Source of the DNA: Bactrocera neohumeralis
Taxonomy: Eukaryota; Arthropoda; Insecta; Diptera; Tephritidae
Assembly: GCF_024586455.1 (NCBI RefSeq)
Contig: NW_026089624.1
Location: forward strand, 19,063,341-19,127,340
Direction of reading: 5' to 3'
Length of the DNA: 64,000 bases
Position numbers and translations under genes: made by a program. Of the stretch, positions 44,311-55,261 are shown one piece after another (within the stretch, counting starts at the first letter, position 1; each line of letters starts with the position of its first letter). The notes beneath the pieces are model-generated. The model did no database searches and was not told where the DNA came from. It saw only the letters and a program-made list of their open reading frames with translations.

Positions 44311-45105
44311 CATTCTTCTTCTTCTTCCTAATTAGCGTAGACACCGCTTACGCGATTATAGCCGAGTTAACAACAACGCGCCAGTCGTTTCTTCTTTTCG
44401 CTACGTGGCGCCAATTGGATATTCCAAGCGAAGTCAGATCCTCTCCACTTGGTCCTTCCAACGGAGTGGAGGTCTTCCTCTTCCTCTGCTTCCCCCGGTG
44501 GGCACTGCGTCGAATACTTTCAGAGCTGGAGTGTTTTGATCCATCCGGACAACATGACCTAGCCAGCGTAGCCGCTGTCTTTTAATTCGCTGAACTATGT
44601 CGATGTCGTCGTATATCTCGTACAGCTCATCGTTCCATCGAATGCGATATTCGCCGTGGCCAATGCGCAAAGGACCATAAATCTTTCGCAGAATTTTTCT
44701 CTCGAAAACTCGTAACGTCGACTCATCGGTTGTTGTCATCGCCCAAGCCTCTGCACCATACAGCAGGACGCGAATTATGAGCGACTTGTAGAGTTTAGTT
44801 TATGTTCGTCGAGAGAGGACTTTACTTTTCAATTGCCTACTCAGTCCGAAGTAGCACCTGTTGGCAAGAGCAATCCTACGTTTGATTTCCAGGCTGACAT
44901 TGTTGGTCGTGTTAATGCTGGTTCCTAAATAGACGAAATTATCTACAACTTCAATGTTATGATTGTCAACAGTGACGTGAGAGCCAAGTCGCGAGTGCGA
45001 CGACTGTTTGTTTGATGACAGGAGATATTTCGTTTTGCCATCGTTAACTGCCAGACCCATTTTCTGTGCTTCCTTGTCCAGCCTGGAGAAAGCAGAACTA
45101 ACACA
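44311..45105 (-). mobile_element. RTE-clade retrotransposon, copy H, 5'-truncated
   Basis: 3' end at the left with the TTC-repeat tail (44311-44325) and taattagcgtagacaccgct. RT C-terminus at 44434-44739, then the region with GLAVNDGKTKYLLSSNKQ (44800-45060), ending at about 45105 in the LDKEAQK stretch, before YADD. Only a few lesions (for example tttatgttcgtcg at 44800). Confidence 0.85.
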
Positions 45106-45114
45106 TTTTTACTT

Positions 45115-45175
45115 CATGTAAAAATCGGGTCGCGCGCGCTCCGAAGTACAGTCGCGGCGGAAGAAAATATATATT
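45115..45175 (-). repeat. terminal-region scrap of the 10284-type mariner
   Basis: cgaagtacagtcgcggcgg(a)agaaaat matches the reverse complement of 10328-10360 (ttctttcgccgcgactgtact). The TIR itself is missing. Confidence 0.5.
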
Positions 45176-45188
45176 TATGTTATAATGG

Positions 45189-45686
45189 GTTGTCAAAAAA
45201 GTCTTGCGGTATTTTTATTGAATTTTTTTTTATTGAAATTGAAATGAATTTTTGATGACTCATGCCTAGCTCTCGACCAATTCAGCGATTTTATCGCAAT
45301 TTTCGACGACAGGCCTTCCGGAGCGTGGCGCATCTTCGACCACCTCTACACCAGAACGAAAACGTTGAAACCATCGTTGTGCGGTGGAAATGGAAACTGT
45401 ATCGGGTCCATAAACTGCACAAATTTTATTGGCGGCTTGAGATGCATTTTTGCCTTTATCGTAGTAGTACTGTAAAATATGCCGTATTTTCTCTTGTTTC
45501 TATGTTTGCGACGCTATAACTCACGAACGACTTAAAAGAAACGACAATCAATCAAACACGACTTAGCGCGTGAAATGAGCTTTCCAAAAAGGTATAGCAT
45601 GACCCGATGCGACGAATAAAACTAGAACTACACGCTTTCAGCGCCCCCTAGCGAAAATACCGCAAGACTTTTTTGACAAACTATTA
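45189..45686 (-). mobile_element. mini-mariner with TIRs (about 0.5 kb)
   Basis: ttgtcaaaaaagtcttgcgg at the left is mirrored by ccgcaagacttttttgacaa at the right (about 45661-45682). On the minus strand the inside encodes only the N-terminal about 80 residues of a mariner transposase: KQEKIRHILQYYYDKGKNAS, KICAVYGPDTVSISTAQRWF, GVEVVEDAPRSGRP (about 45515-45270). It then passes to the other terminus, so the catalytic domain is deleted. An in-frame TAG precedes KQEK. Confidence 0.8.
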
Positions 45687-46020
45687 TTTAACTCCATGGC
45701 CACCGCCTGCTTGCACAAGTCTAGACGCTGAACCCAGTTTTCGAAGGTTTTTAAGCATAAATTGGCCGATATTGCTTCCATTTCACGTTCGATATTCGTA
45801 CGAAGTTCATCAATCGTCGCTGACTTGTTGGCAAAGACCATATAATTGACGTAGCTCCACAGGAAATAGTCTAACGGCGTGAAATCGCACTCATGATATA
45901 ACCATTTACAGTAACGTCCCGGTCTTAATCATCACAGAAAAAGTACGGCCCAATGACGCCGCCGGCCCATAAATCGTACCAAACCGTAATTCTGGATGGA
46001 ATAATGACTGATGGAGTACG
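45687..46020 (-). pseudogene. rosa-type mariner transposase scrap (second subfamily)
   Basis: Minus strand: VTVNG-like text near 45905, then FANKSATIDELRTNIEREMEA and CLKTFENWVQRLDLCKQA at 45840-45700, the C-terminal end of a rosa-type transposase. It is related to the relic at 15990-16953, which shows the same FENWVQRLD-type end in decayed form. It directly abuts the mini-mariner. Confidence 0.65.
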
Positions 46021-46029
46021 TACGAATGT

Positions 46030-47240
46030 ACTTTCACAGGAATAAAGAATTTCATTGATATCCCAAAACGATTTTACTTTAGAGCTACACGACAGCATCA
46101 TAATTTGAAGGGGATTTTGATATAAAAACGAAAACTAAAATATTCTTCGAAAACTAATTGAGTCTATGATCTATTATATGCACAAGTTAATAAGATACAA
46201 ATTTGATTATAATCCATTCACGATTTCGCAAAATTTTTTTTAATAAGGTTTTGCCTACACCCGAATGTATTTCCCTGGTTTGGATCATTGCAAATTTTGA
46301 GAATATACATTAATATAAGGGAGTAGTAGTAAAGTAGTTTTAACCGCTTATAACGAACAAGCGAATTTTTTACATTAAGTACTTTAAGTAACGAACAACA
46401 GGGATTTGTCAGTATTCGGTTTAAAGACACATCTAGTGTGGAATTTAAAAACAAAACAAAAGATATTATCTATAGTTTATTCTTAAAAAAACAAGATACT
46501 AAAATTTCAAGTCGATATCTCATATAGTTTTTGAGTTACAGCCTTCTAACATGTAGCCTTTCAGTTCACTCAGTTTAATCAGTTTATTCTTGAACGCGTT
46601 TTTCTCGAAACAATATTTTCCGAAATTGCTGCCCGAAAACAAATAATCCGATTATCATGAAATTTTTTTCTGACAATCACTTACCGATTTTTTGATCTGA
46701 TTGAAAATCAAACTCGACAGGCTAAAAACGACAAAAATTTGGGGTAAAATTCAACTTTTTTAAATTTGTCTATTGTGGGTCATTGTACAATATCTTCTAG
46801 TTTAACGAGAATTTTTTAGTTATAGGTTTTTTTTACAATATCAGTGTGTTTTCTTGAAACATGTATAAATATACCCTAAAAATTTCAAAACAATCGATGG
46901 AGCAGTTTTTTTATTCCCCAAAATCGACGTTATTTTAGGTTGTCACACTAAGTGTCCCCGTTAACAAACAACATTAAAAAGACATACGTTTGTAGAAAGA
47001 GTTGAAAACTAAAAAAATAGTGTACAAAAGGATACAAAACAGGATATGAAAAAAAAATCAAAAGAAACAAATACTATACACATTAATGTTTCTTTACGTC
47101 TTGTGTTCTTTTCCATATAAATTACATGGAAAAAAAATCATCTTTTTTGTGGTGGTTATTGTGCGGAGGTTATTATATGTGCACGCAATGGCTGCCAGTA
47201 GGGATGGTAAACTCGATTCCGATTCCATTGGAAAATCGAG
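46030..47240. other. no gene recognised
   Basis: AT-rich sequence with no recognisable coding content. Near 47213-47242, aactcgatt and aatcgagtt form a short inverted pair just before an RTE fragment. I cannot name it. Confidence 0.4.
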
Positions 47241-47244
47241 TTTT

Positions 47245-47547
47245 CTCGTAAAATATTCGATCGCAGTCGTCGCACTCGCGACTTGGCTCTCACGTCACTG
47301 TTGACAAACATAACTTTGAAGTTGTAGATAATTTCGTCTATTTAGGAACCAGCATTGACACCACCAACCATGTCAGCCTGGAAATCCAACGCAGGATTGC
47401 TCTTGCCAACAGGTGCTACTTCGAACTGAGTAGGCAATTGAAAAGTAAAGTCCTCTCTCGACGAACAAAAGCTAAACTCTATAAGTCGCTCATAATTCCC
47501 GTCCTGCTATATGGTGCAGAGGCTTGGGCGATGACAGCAACCGATAA
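47245..47547 (+). mobile_element. RTE-clade fragment (RT C-terminal), inverted against J2
   Basis: Plus-strand segment SHSRLGSHVTVDKHNFEVVD to LLYGAEAWAMTATD, i.e. the part just downstream of YADD. It ends at about 47547, where the minus-strand copy begins. No 3' tail. Confidence 0.8.
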
Positions 47548-48547
47548 CCGGCGCGGGTAATGAGGCCGATGATATCAATATCTCGGCATACGCCAGCAGC
47601 TGTACACTCTTATAGAAGATGGTACCTTCTCTGTTTAGTTCTGCAGCTCGAACTATTTTCTCCAGAAGCAGGTTGAAGTAGTCGCACGATAGGGAGTCGC
47701 CTTGTCTGAAACCTCGTTTGGTATCGAACGGCTCGGAGAAGTCCTTCCCGATCCTGACGGAGCTTTTCGTGTTGCTCAACGTCAGTTTACACAGCCGTAT
47801 TAGTGTTGCGGGGATACCAAATTCAGACATCGCGGCATAAAGGCAGCTCCTTTTCGTGCTGTCGAAAGCAGCTTTGAAATCGGCGAAGAGGTGGTGTGTG
47901 TCGATTCTCCTTTCACGGGTCTTTTCCAAGATTTGGCGCATGGTGAATATCTGGTCGGTTGTTGATTTTCCAGGTCTGAAGCCACACTGATAAGGTCCCA
48001 TCAGTTTGTTGACGGTGGGCTTTAATCTTTCACACAATACGCTCGATAGAACCTTATATGGGATGTTGAGGAGGCTGATCCCACGGTAGTTGGCGCAGAT
48101 TGTGGGGTCTCCTTTTTTATGGATTGGGCATAGCACACTTAAATTCCAATCGTTGGGCATGCTTTCGTCCGACCATATTTTACAAAGAAGCATGCTCCCT
48201 ATTAGTTCTTCGCCGCCGTGTTTGAATAGTTCGGCCGGTAATCGATCGGCTCCCGCCGCTTTGTTGTTCTTCAGGCGGGTAATTGCGATTCGAACTTCTT
48301 CATGGTCGGGTAATGGAACGTCTGCTCCATCGTCATCGATTGGGGAATCCGGTTCACCTTCTCCTGGCGTTGTACTTTCACTGCCATTCAGCAGGCTATA
48401 GAAGTGTTCCCTCCATAATTTAAGTATACTCTTTACATCGGTGACTAGATCACATTTGGGGGTTCTACAAGAGTATGCTCCGGTCTTGAAACCGTGTGTA
48501 AGCCGCCGCATTTTTTCGAGCATTACCCCTGCCGGCCAGCTTATCAA
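47548..48547 (-). pseudogene. RTE reverse transcriptase (J2)
   Basis: A long open frame with LPDHEEVRIAITRLKNNKAAGADRLPAELF split into clear RT blocks, WNLSVLCPIHKKGDPTICANYR, ISLLNIPYKVLSSVL, QCGFRPGKSTTDQIF, HHLFADFKAAFDS (motif A Asp), RQGDSLSCDYFNLLLE (usual RQGD box) and LLAYAE where YADD is damaged. It is the best view in the window of this family's RT palm. The enzyme copies element RNA at the nicked target; here motif C is broken, so it is inactive. Confidence 0.8.
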
Positions 48548-48975
48548 GCTCTTCGCACACAGGCATTTCGGCCTCTTTCTTTTTCTGTCAGGAAATGCGT
48601 CTCGCTTCCCTCTTCAACTCTGGGCATCTATCCCATTCCGCACGTGTTGTGGTCGATCGTAACGTTGCGAGGTAGGCAGCCTGTTTTCTCTCCGCTGCGA
48701 CACGGCACCAGCTGTTCTTTTGCTCTTTCCGAAAACCAATGGTTTCGGCTGCAGCTGTACGTAAGGAGTTTGAAATGCCGTCCCCCAGTTCCCTTAAACC
48801 GAGTTGTTGACTAGTGCTCTCAGAGGGCAGGAGTGCAAGCCGAGTAGAAAATCGTTCGGCTGTCTGTTGTGATTGCAGCTTCTCGACGTCGAACCTTCCT
48901 TGTGTTTGTTGGCGTGCGTTTTTTGCCGCACAGAGGCGGGTGCGAATCTTGGCTTCAACAAGATAGTGGTCTGAG

Positions 48976-49702
48976 TCAATGATGGGCACTGGAGTCATGT
49001 CTTCCGTCTATCATAACATGATCGATCTGGTTGGTAGTTTTTAGATCCGGAGACAGCCAGGTAGCTTGATGAATCTTCTTATGCTGGAATCTAGTACTAC
49101 AGATAACCATATTTCGGGCCCCGGCGAAGTCAATCAGCCTCAACCCATTTGGGGATGTTTCGTCGTGGAGACTGAATTTACCGACCGTAGTGCCAAAGGT
49201 ACCTTCTTTGCCCACCCTGGCGTTAAAGTCGCCAAGCACGATTTTGACATCGTGGCGGGGGCAGCGCTCATAAGCGCGCTCCAAGCGCTCATAGAAGGCA
49301 TCTTTGGTCACATCGTCCTTCTCTACCGTCGGGGCGTGGGCGCAAATCAGCGATATGTTGAAGGACCTCGCTTTGATGCGGATTGTGGCTAGACGTTCAT
49401 ATACCGGAGTGAATGATAAAACTCGCCGACGGAGTCTCTCTCCCACCACGAATCCAACACCAACCTTGCGCTCCTTTATATGTACTGTAGTAAATGTCAC
49501 AAGGACCTACTCGTCTCAGTCCTTGTCCCGTCCATCGCATTTCTTGGATGGCGGTGATGTCAGCCTTTATTTTTGCGAGGACATCAACCAGCTGGGCAGC
49601 GGCACCTTCCCAATTAAGGGTCCGGACATTCCAGGTGCATGCCCTAATATCGTAGTCCTTATTTCGTTTGCCATGGCCGTCATCAAAAGGGGGGTCTCTC
49701 AT
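48976..49702 (-). pseudogene. RTE APE-type endonuclease (J2)
   Basis: Two frames: MRDPPFDDGHGKRNKDYDIR to ITAIQEMRWTGQGLRRVG (49702-49500), then, after an indel near 49490, GVGFVVGERLRRRVLSFTPV, ICAHAPTVEKDDVTKDAF, VLGDFNARVGKEGTFGTTVG and TNQIDHVMIDGRH (49480-48990). The SDHYLVEAKI block follows at about 48980. All catalytic motifs except the frame are present. The start MRDPPFDD.HGKRNK shows what deletion copies D and E lack. Confidence 0.8.
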
Positions 49703-49979
49703 CCGAGGCTGTGTTTTCTTTTCATTGTGGGTGTTTTTTTACGTGGCGGGTCCCACACCCAGCGCACAACCCTATCCAGGGGATGTTTCGCCTTCTCACA
49801 TTAGCTCACCTTCGAACGGATGTTCTTAGGCTACCCAAAGGATACTTGGTCAAAGACCGGAACTAGTGAGCTGCTTGAGCCATGTGTAAAAGAATCGTTT
49901 CTGGCCGCGTGAACTTCTTGCGTGAACTTCTACACATGACTCCATCCTCACCACGTCAATAAAAAAGGAATTGAATTGA

Positions 49980-50420
49980 AAAACAACATGTCAAGGCTGG
50001 TCGAAAATCAAGGTTATGTTAATAGTTTTCTTCGATTATAGAGGTGGTGGTGCATTGGTGGATGCGTTGGTGAATTCCTTCCGACCAGCCAATCTGTCAA
50101 CAAAGAGTTCTATTTGAATGTTATGCGTCGTTAGCGCGAAGCTATTCGTAAAAAGAGGCCGCAATTATGGGCCGAAAATTGTTGGTTTTTGCACCATAAT
50201 GACGTACCATCGCATACTTTATTTATTTTTTGTTAATTATTCGCCAAATTTTCAACCAATATCGTGCTGCATTGAAGGCTGTTCCGAAAATTGACTTTAG
50301 CAACTGTTTCGAGGATTGGAAAAAACGTTGGCACAAGTGTATTTGTACCAATGAGGAATATTTGGAGGAGGCGACAAATATTTGGAGAATAAACTAAGAA
50401 TTTTAAAGTTATGACGAAAT
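49980..50420 (+). pseudogene. mariner transposase relic, C-terminal half
   Basis: Out-of-frame but recognisable text: KIKVM..FFDYRGGG, KKRPQLWAENCWFLHHND (about 50150-50210, second-Asp block decayed), then, after a deletion of the SPDLAPxD block, CFEDWKKRWHKC (about 50310-50340) and EEYLEEATNIWRIN. Similar in style to the family at 14546-15471. No TIRs seen. Confidence 0.6.
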
Positions 50421-51094
50421 ATACATATACAAATATGTTTTTTTTTAACACAAAGTGATTTATTTTAGGAAATTCATAAAGCTCCCAATATACAACATAT
50501 CTATTTACACAAGTGAAAAAATGCGTTGGATGTTGAAGCTTATCATATTTAAAATAATTGTATAAAGGTTATGTCTTTATTGTCTTCATTAGATTATTTA
50601 GCAAATTTAATTTGGTGCGAATCGTCCATGTGTTTTTATAGTAAGTTTAGTTATATAGATACATAGCTGGATGTACAATAAATGTATACAAGCGTTTCTT
50701 ATCACAACTTTACGCTCGAATGCGCTCCCATATTCTTCGTACTTTGTTAGTATGTGTGGGTATATGCCCTTCTGCATTAAAATGCATGCATACGAACTTA
50801 CTAATATTCTCTGTCGAATATGCAAGCTAATCAGTAATAGCAACCACTTTTTCTAAACACATGTTCATGTAAGTGTTCATAAAAGCGTAGATTCTGCTTT
50901 TCGTGTTATGTTTATTTCATTTGTAGCAGAAAATCAGGAAATAGTATTAGAATAAGCTTAAAATAACTTCATTTTATCTAAAGAAGCAAAAAACATATAA
51001 TATTAAACATATAAGTATATTTAGCTAAGATGTTACTAATGCACTTAAAGTTAAATAAACACTTATTAACATAAGTTTTTGGTACACCGTCCAT
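50421..51094. other. no gene recognised
   Basis: AT-rich interval before the Bel/Pao relic. A 3' LTR might be expected here but I could not match it to the candidate LTR right of 54767. Confidence 0.35.
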
Positions 51095-51517
51095 TTACGT
51101 GCTGGAGTGATGAATTTCCATTGCGTTCCGGAAGATGCAATATGCTGAGTTGCATATACATATATTTCTCCAATTTTGAAGATTTTGATATAGAACGCGA
51201 CTAGCACCTACAAACTGCGTTCCGTTGTCGCTAGAAAAGATCGAACATATTCCACGTCGGCTTATAAAACGATCAAACACATCGATAAATACCTGAGTTG
51301 ACAAATTTTCCGGAAGTTCAATACGTACGGCCTTTGTAACCATATGAATGAAAATCGCCCTGTAAGTTTTGTTCATTGTAGTAGCTCGCTTTCTTCTATT
51401 ACGAACGTTGAATGGTCTGCAGTAATCCAACTCGGTATGCTGCTGAGTTGTTCGGGAGTTTCGACGGCATACGACGTACTGACGAAGATATGACTTTACA
51501 ATCCGACGTGCATGCAT
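51095..51517 (-). pseudogene. Bel/Pao integrase core fragment
   Basis: KSYLRQYVVCRRNSRTTQQ at the start, then YRAIFIHMVTKAVRIELPEN and FISRRGICSIFSSDNGTQFVGA, the integrase DDE core with its second Asp in SDNGTQF. The first Asp position (the D of the usual YV(D)xFG block) and the Glu are missing or altered. The C-terminal domain is absent. Confidence 0.78.
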
Positions 51518-51659
51518 AATTCCACCATGGAGACAGCACTTGTGAGTATTACTGGCGAGAAGATATTGGGAAGAATGATTGGATGTTTTGGCTCATACGG
51601 TAATTCATACGGGTTCAGTGGAAGTAGTTTACTTGACGAATCGATGCTGGAACGGGATT

Positions 51660-53400
51660 TAAGTGCTATTATTGACTAATTGACTATACATGATCAGTGC
51701 CCATTCTTTCTCTTCAGCAACATTTATTTTAAGAATGATACATATTATTATTGATAACTATGCGTGATCCAATATCCAATTTTGATTTTATGAAAACTAT
51801 CCCAACTCAGTTTTGCCAAACATAGATTTTTAACAAACATCTTGTCCATCACGACAACTGGTGCCAGCATCCCCAGAGGATCATACTACCTTGTAATATC
51901 ACTGAAAATAATCCGTTTCGTAGGAATTGTGTCAAAATTACCTTTACCTTGAAGAATAACGTATAAGTAAATAAGGTACAATAAAAAAATGTAAACAAAC
52001 AAAAAAATTAAACGCAATTAATCTGTATTCACCTGAAAATCTACTTAACAAAATATTTAAAGGAAGACGGCTTTTATAACAAAATACTATCTAACAATGT
52101 TTTCTTTGAATAAATATTAAGCGATGAATCTTGAATGGCAAAAACATTTGTTTTATCATCTGTCGAACGACAGTGAGAACGGGCAAGATTAGTGAAGAGA
52201 TTAAATATAATCTAATCACTTAAAATTTTCGGTGGGAACCTAGTATTAGATGCCTTCGAAGGTCTGGACGCAGTTGAAGTATACTTACCTAACTCAAGTT
52301 TACCGTGTACGGTTGAGTGCCAGTTCTGTGGTATGAACACTTTCTAAAAAAATCATCAACATAAAAGATGTGAAGGATGTGCTGTCTTGTGCTGCAGCTC
52401 CCCGTTAGCGATCACTTTCCATTTATCATATCCACACTGTCTCAATGACGTAATAGCATTAAAGGACTGCTGGCCATACCGTACGTCACTGACTTAATTT
52501 GATAGGTACGCAAGAGTACACCCTCTCTAAAGGATCTGTTGCCATTTTCGATGCCTGGAATCAACCATTACCTGTCGGAACATCTTTTTGATATCGGCTG
52601 TGATAGCTACCGAAAACCGCCGAAAACGATGAAGTATGCCAACCAGGTTAAGGATACACCGATGCTTGTTTTAGACGATGCGTTAAACACTACTCTGAAT
52701 TTAGTCTTAACAGCATGGTGGGGGTTATAATAACAGCTTTCCATGTCAACTGGAAGAGATAGATTGTGTCCATGCATTCCAAATTAATGTATTATCTCAT
52801 GAATTCCACGTATTTCTCACTCAGTACATAGTTGTTTGCCAATGTCGCTTTAGTTTCAGAAATTACCGAATGTGAGTTGCTAAGTGGAGGGACATCAGAT
52901 CGAAATAGTATTTATATGTACAATATCTTGGCCATTAGGGCGGTTCTTCTATTTCCCAAAATTTTCTTAGAAGTTCATCGGTGGTAAAATTATCGGTAAA
53001 AAGAGATGAGAATAAGGTTGGTTTCGACTTCTTTGATACTACTGGGGCAAGAACTACCCATCCCAGATGGGTGTGTAATGTTCATTAAGAGAACCAACAA
53101 CTACGTCGTTTAATTAAAGGGTAGACCCAATATCTGCGCCAATCAGTAGTTCTACGGGACCTGGTACATCGAATTCCGGATCAGCCAAACGAAGACCCTT
53201 TAAATGATGACTGGTCTTGATGTCTTAAGTAGTAGAAGGAGTCATATATGCGATTTAATTAATGATGTACGCATCAAAACTGATCTGGAACTTCTCGTCC
53301 ACATGGGACTGCATACTAACTCTGACAATACCGTTGATACGCGTAGAAAGGCTTTGCTCAATACCTTCGACATTCCTTTAAGTGACCTTTACAGAAGAAG
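51660..53400 (-). pseudogene. Bel/Pao protease and reverse transcriptase remnants
   Basis: Frame-shifted blocks in order from the right: GPVELLIGADI (protease end, about 53160-53125), TTDELLRKFWEIEEPP (about 52988-52940), PHHAVKTKFRVVFNASSKTS (about 52730-52670), YQIKSVTYGMASSPL (about 52500-52455) and YDPLGMLAPVVVMDKMFVKN (about 51900-51840). Each is a recognised Bel/Pao motif. The catalytic YxDD box could not be found in frame. Heavily decayed. Confidence 0.7.
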
Positions 53401-53521
53401 CACGTTTGCCATTGCTAAGTGGCCGGCCATTGTTGACGCTCCGAGAGTGAATCGGGCGAAAGTACTTTCAACACTCTTCTGCTGGGGACTTCTACATAGA
53501 AGAGTTTTGTTTTTCTTTTGG

Positions 53522-54714
53522 CTATTGGGACATAAGCCATATGGACACTCGCGGTGACCGATTACCCAGTTTGAAGGAATTGAAATATAATGATGCCTGC
53601 TTCACCAGATCCCAGTGTTCGTCAAGTTGAAGGTTACGACACCTTTGACATTTCGTAATTCGATTAAACTCATTACGAGATGAGCAATTCGTTGTCTTGT
53701 CAGATGCTGCTAACGGGTTCCAAATTTTTTCATAGTTCATAGTCAGATGCGCCTTCACGATACGGCTTGATGAGCGTCCACTTGAAATATGTGCAGTAAT
53801 TGGTGACGATGTCGGCAGGTTAGCTGCACGTCGTCCGGCGAAAATTATCATGTCTTCCATCTTCTGGAGGTCATAGGATTATAGGCTCATTCCCCACTCG
53901 GTTCTGGTAACAACCAGTAGTTTTCGTCTGGCGAATGTCATTGGATTATAGGCTCATTCCCTACTCAGTTCTGGTAACAACCAGTAGTTTCGCTAATAGT
54001 AGTGGTACGGCTATAGGATTAAATTATTTTACTGGCACAATTATAATTCTGGCACAAATATAATGCTCTGAAGGAATTACGAAGACTATTCACAAAATTT
54101 ATAGCGTAACTCGATATTCTAGTGAGTGTTTTGGTAAGTCTAGTATATGCTGAACGTGGTGCTCCGAAAGAGTACGGGGTACGTTGTTTCAGTTCAGCCC
54201 AGACTTCTTCATACCTACCTGTATACAAGCCTCCTATTAATGGAACATATTCCGCCTTCACATATTGTCGCAATTTTCCCGGTTTATAAGTGGGCTGCAA
54301 GTAACTTCTGTTGTGAACAAGCATCTCAAACATAACCTTAAATGCTAACCAATTGTACGGCTGTCCGTCACAACTTGGAATTGAAGCGGGATTCAAACGA
54401 ATGTCTGATGCATGACTGCATTCCTGGTTGGGGATCTCGCTAAACGCTGACATTTTATGTTTTTATTTGATACAAATGTTGTTGAAAATCTGCTCCGTCG
54501 AAGCGAGCAAATCATCATGCTCTACCACCTCGCCTCCATGTGCGCTGGAAACAAGGGAAAAATGGTTGTTCATAAAACGAGAAAAATGTTGCCGGGCACT
54601 ACCCAAAAGCTGTTCACATTCGACACAGTCTGGATGGTAGTTCTCTGCCTGAACTTGCATCCAGATGTGCAAAACAGATGTGCACGGTGATGTACGCAAG
54701 TTTAATGCTGCCAT
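53522..54714 (-). pseudogene. Bel/Pao gag
   Basis: An N-terminal piece (54714-54463) with CEQLLGSARQHFSRFMNN and EVVEHDDLLASTEQIF continues after a small frameshift at 54453: SCDGQPYNWLAFKVMFEMLV, TYKPGKLRQYVKAEYVPLIG, LYTGRYEEVWAELKQR. This is the DUF1759-type gag region. A later piece (53860-53522) has EHWDLVKQASLYFNSFKLGN, where the zinc-knuckle cysteines (C-N-C) are replaced. Structural capsid-like protein of the element; broken. Confidence 0.78.
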
Positions 54715-54769
54715 ATTACCAGCAATTTAAACGATATACTAATTTCTTCGCAGGAGGCACCAAAAATGT

Positions 54770-55255
54770 TTAGTATTGCACTAATCACTCAAAACAAACC
54801 CGTATGACGTATATATTTGCATTATAATAAAACCTCGACTTATACTTAAGTATTATTTTATTTCACTTATTTATTTGGTTCGCTCCAAGTACCATCCAAT
54901 TAATTTGAAGGACAACTAACCCTAAGCTTATGCTTAATACAAGCTTATATAAAAAAAAAAAAATAGTATATAGTATAAGCGAACTGGCGAAAGTAATAAA
55001 GATGTCGTATGATGTGCCAAAGCTAAAACGCATCACCAGATAATGGTGTTTCTAGTTGTTCTTGTATACTGTATAATGGTCTGACCCATACAACGGTAGA
55101 TATGGCGAAACTAAAATGCGATCACCTGATAATAATGATGCCGGATAGAGCAGCGTTTACCTTGATAATGGTGAACACAAATTGCACAGCATAAATCATT
55201 TAAGTTATATGAACTTATTATTAATCGTTGAAAAAGCTACTTGGCTGTCTTCGGA
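54770..55255. other. possible Bel/Pao LTR remnant, otherwise nothing
   Basis: Starts with tgtttagtattgcac directly after the primer-binding-like site, as expected for the minus-sense LTR edge. No matching second LTR was found, so the identity is tentative. The right part is AT-rich without features. Confidence 0.3.
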
Positions 55256-55261
55256 TTGAAA

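Larger units (their letters stand above)
47548..49950 (-). mobile_element. RTE-clade retrotransposon, long copy J2 (5' UTR to YADD)
   Basis: The most complete minus-strand copy of EN plus RT. It has the 5' end near 49945, endonuclease at 49702-48990, linker at 48998-48588 and RT at 48547-47548, and ends within the YAD(D) motif at about 47580. The missing downstream part is represented, in inverted orientation, by the piece at 47245-47547. Confidence 0.87.
51095..54769 (-). mobile_element. Bel/Pao LTR retrotransposon relic
   Basis: Minus-strand internal region in the expected order gag, protease, RT, integrase. A primer-binding-like junction lies at about 54752-54769: in minus sense an ACA end, TTTTT, then TGGTGCC. 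Internal deletions remove RNase H and the start of integrase. No paired LTRs were established, so the outer borders are uncertain. About 3.7 kb against a usual 6-7 kb for such elements. Confidence 0.82.

Noticed and set aside
47213..47242. Inverted pair aactcgatt/aatcgagtt as a possible transposon terminus
   Set aside because: Too short and without a partner end or target duplication.
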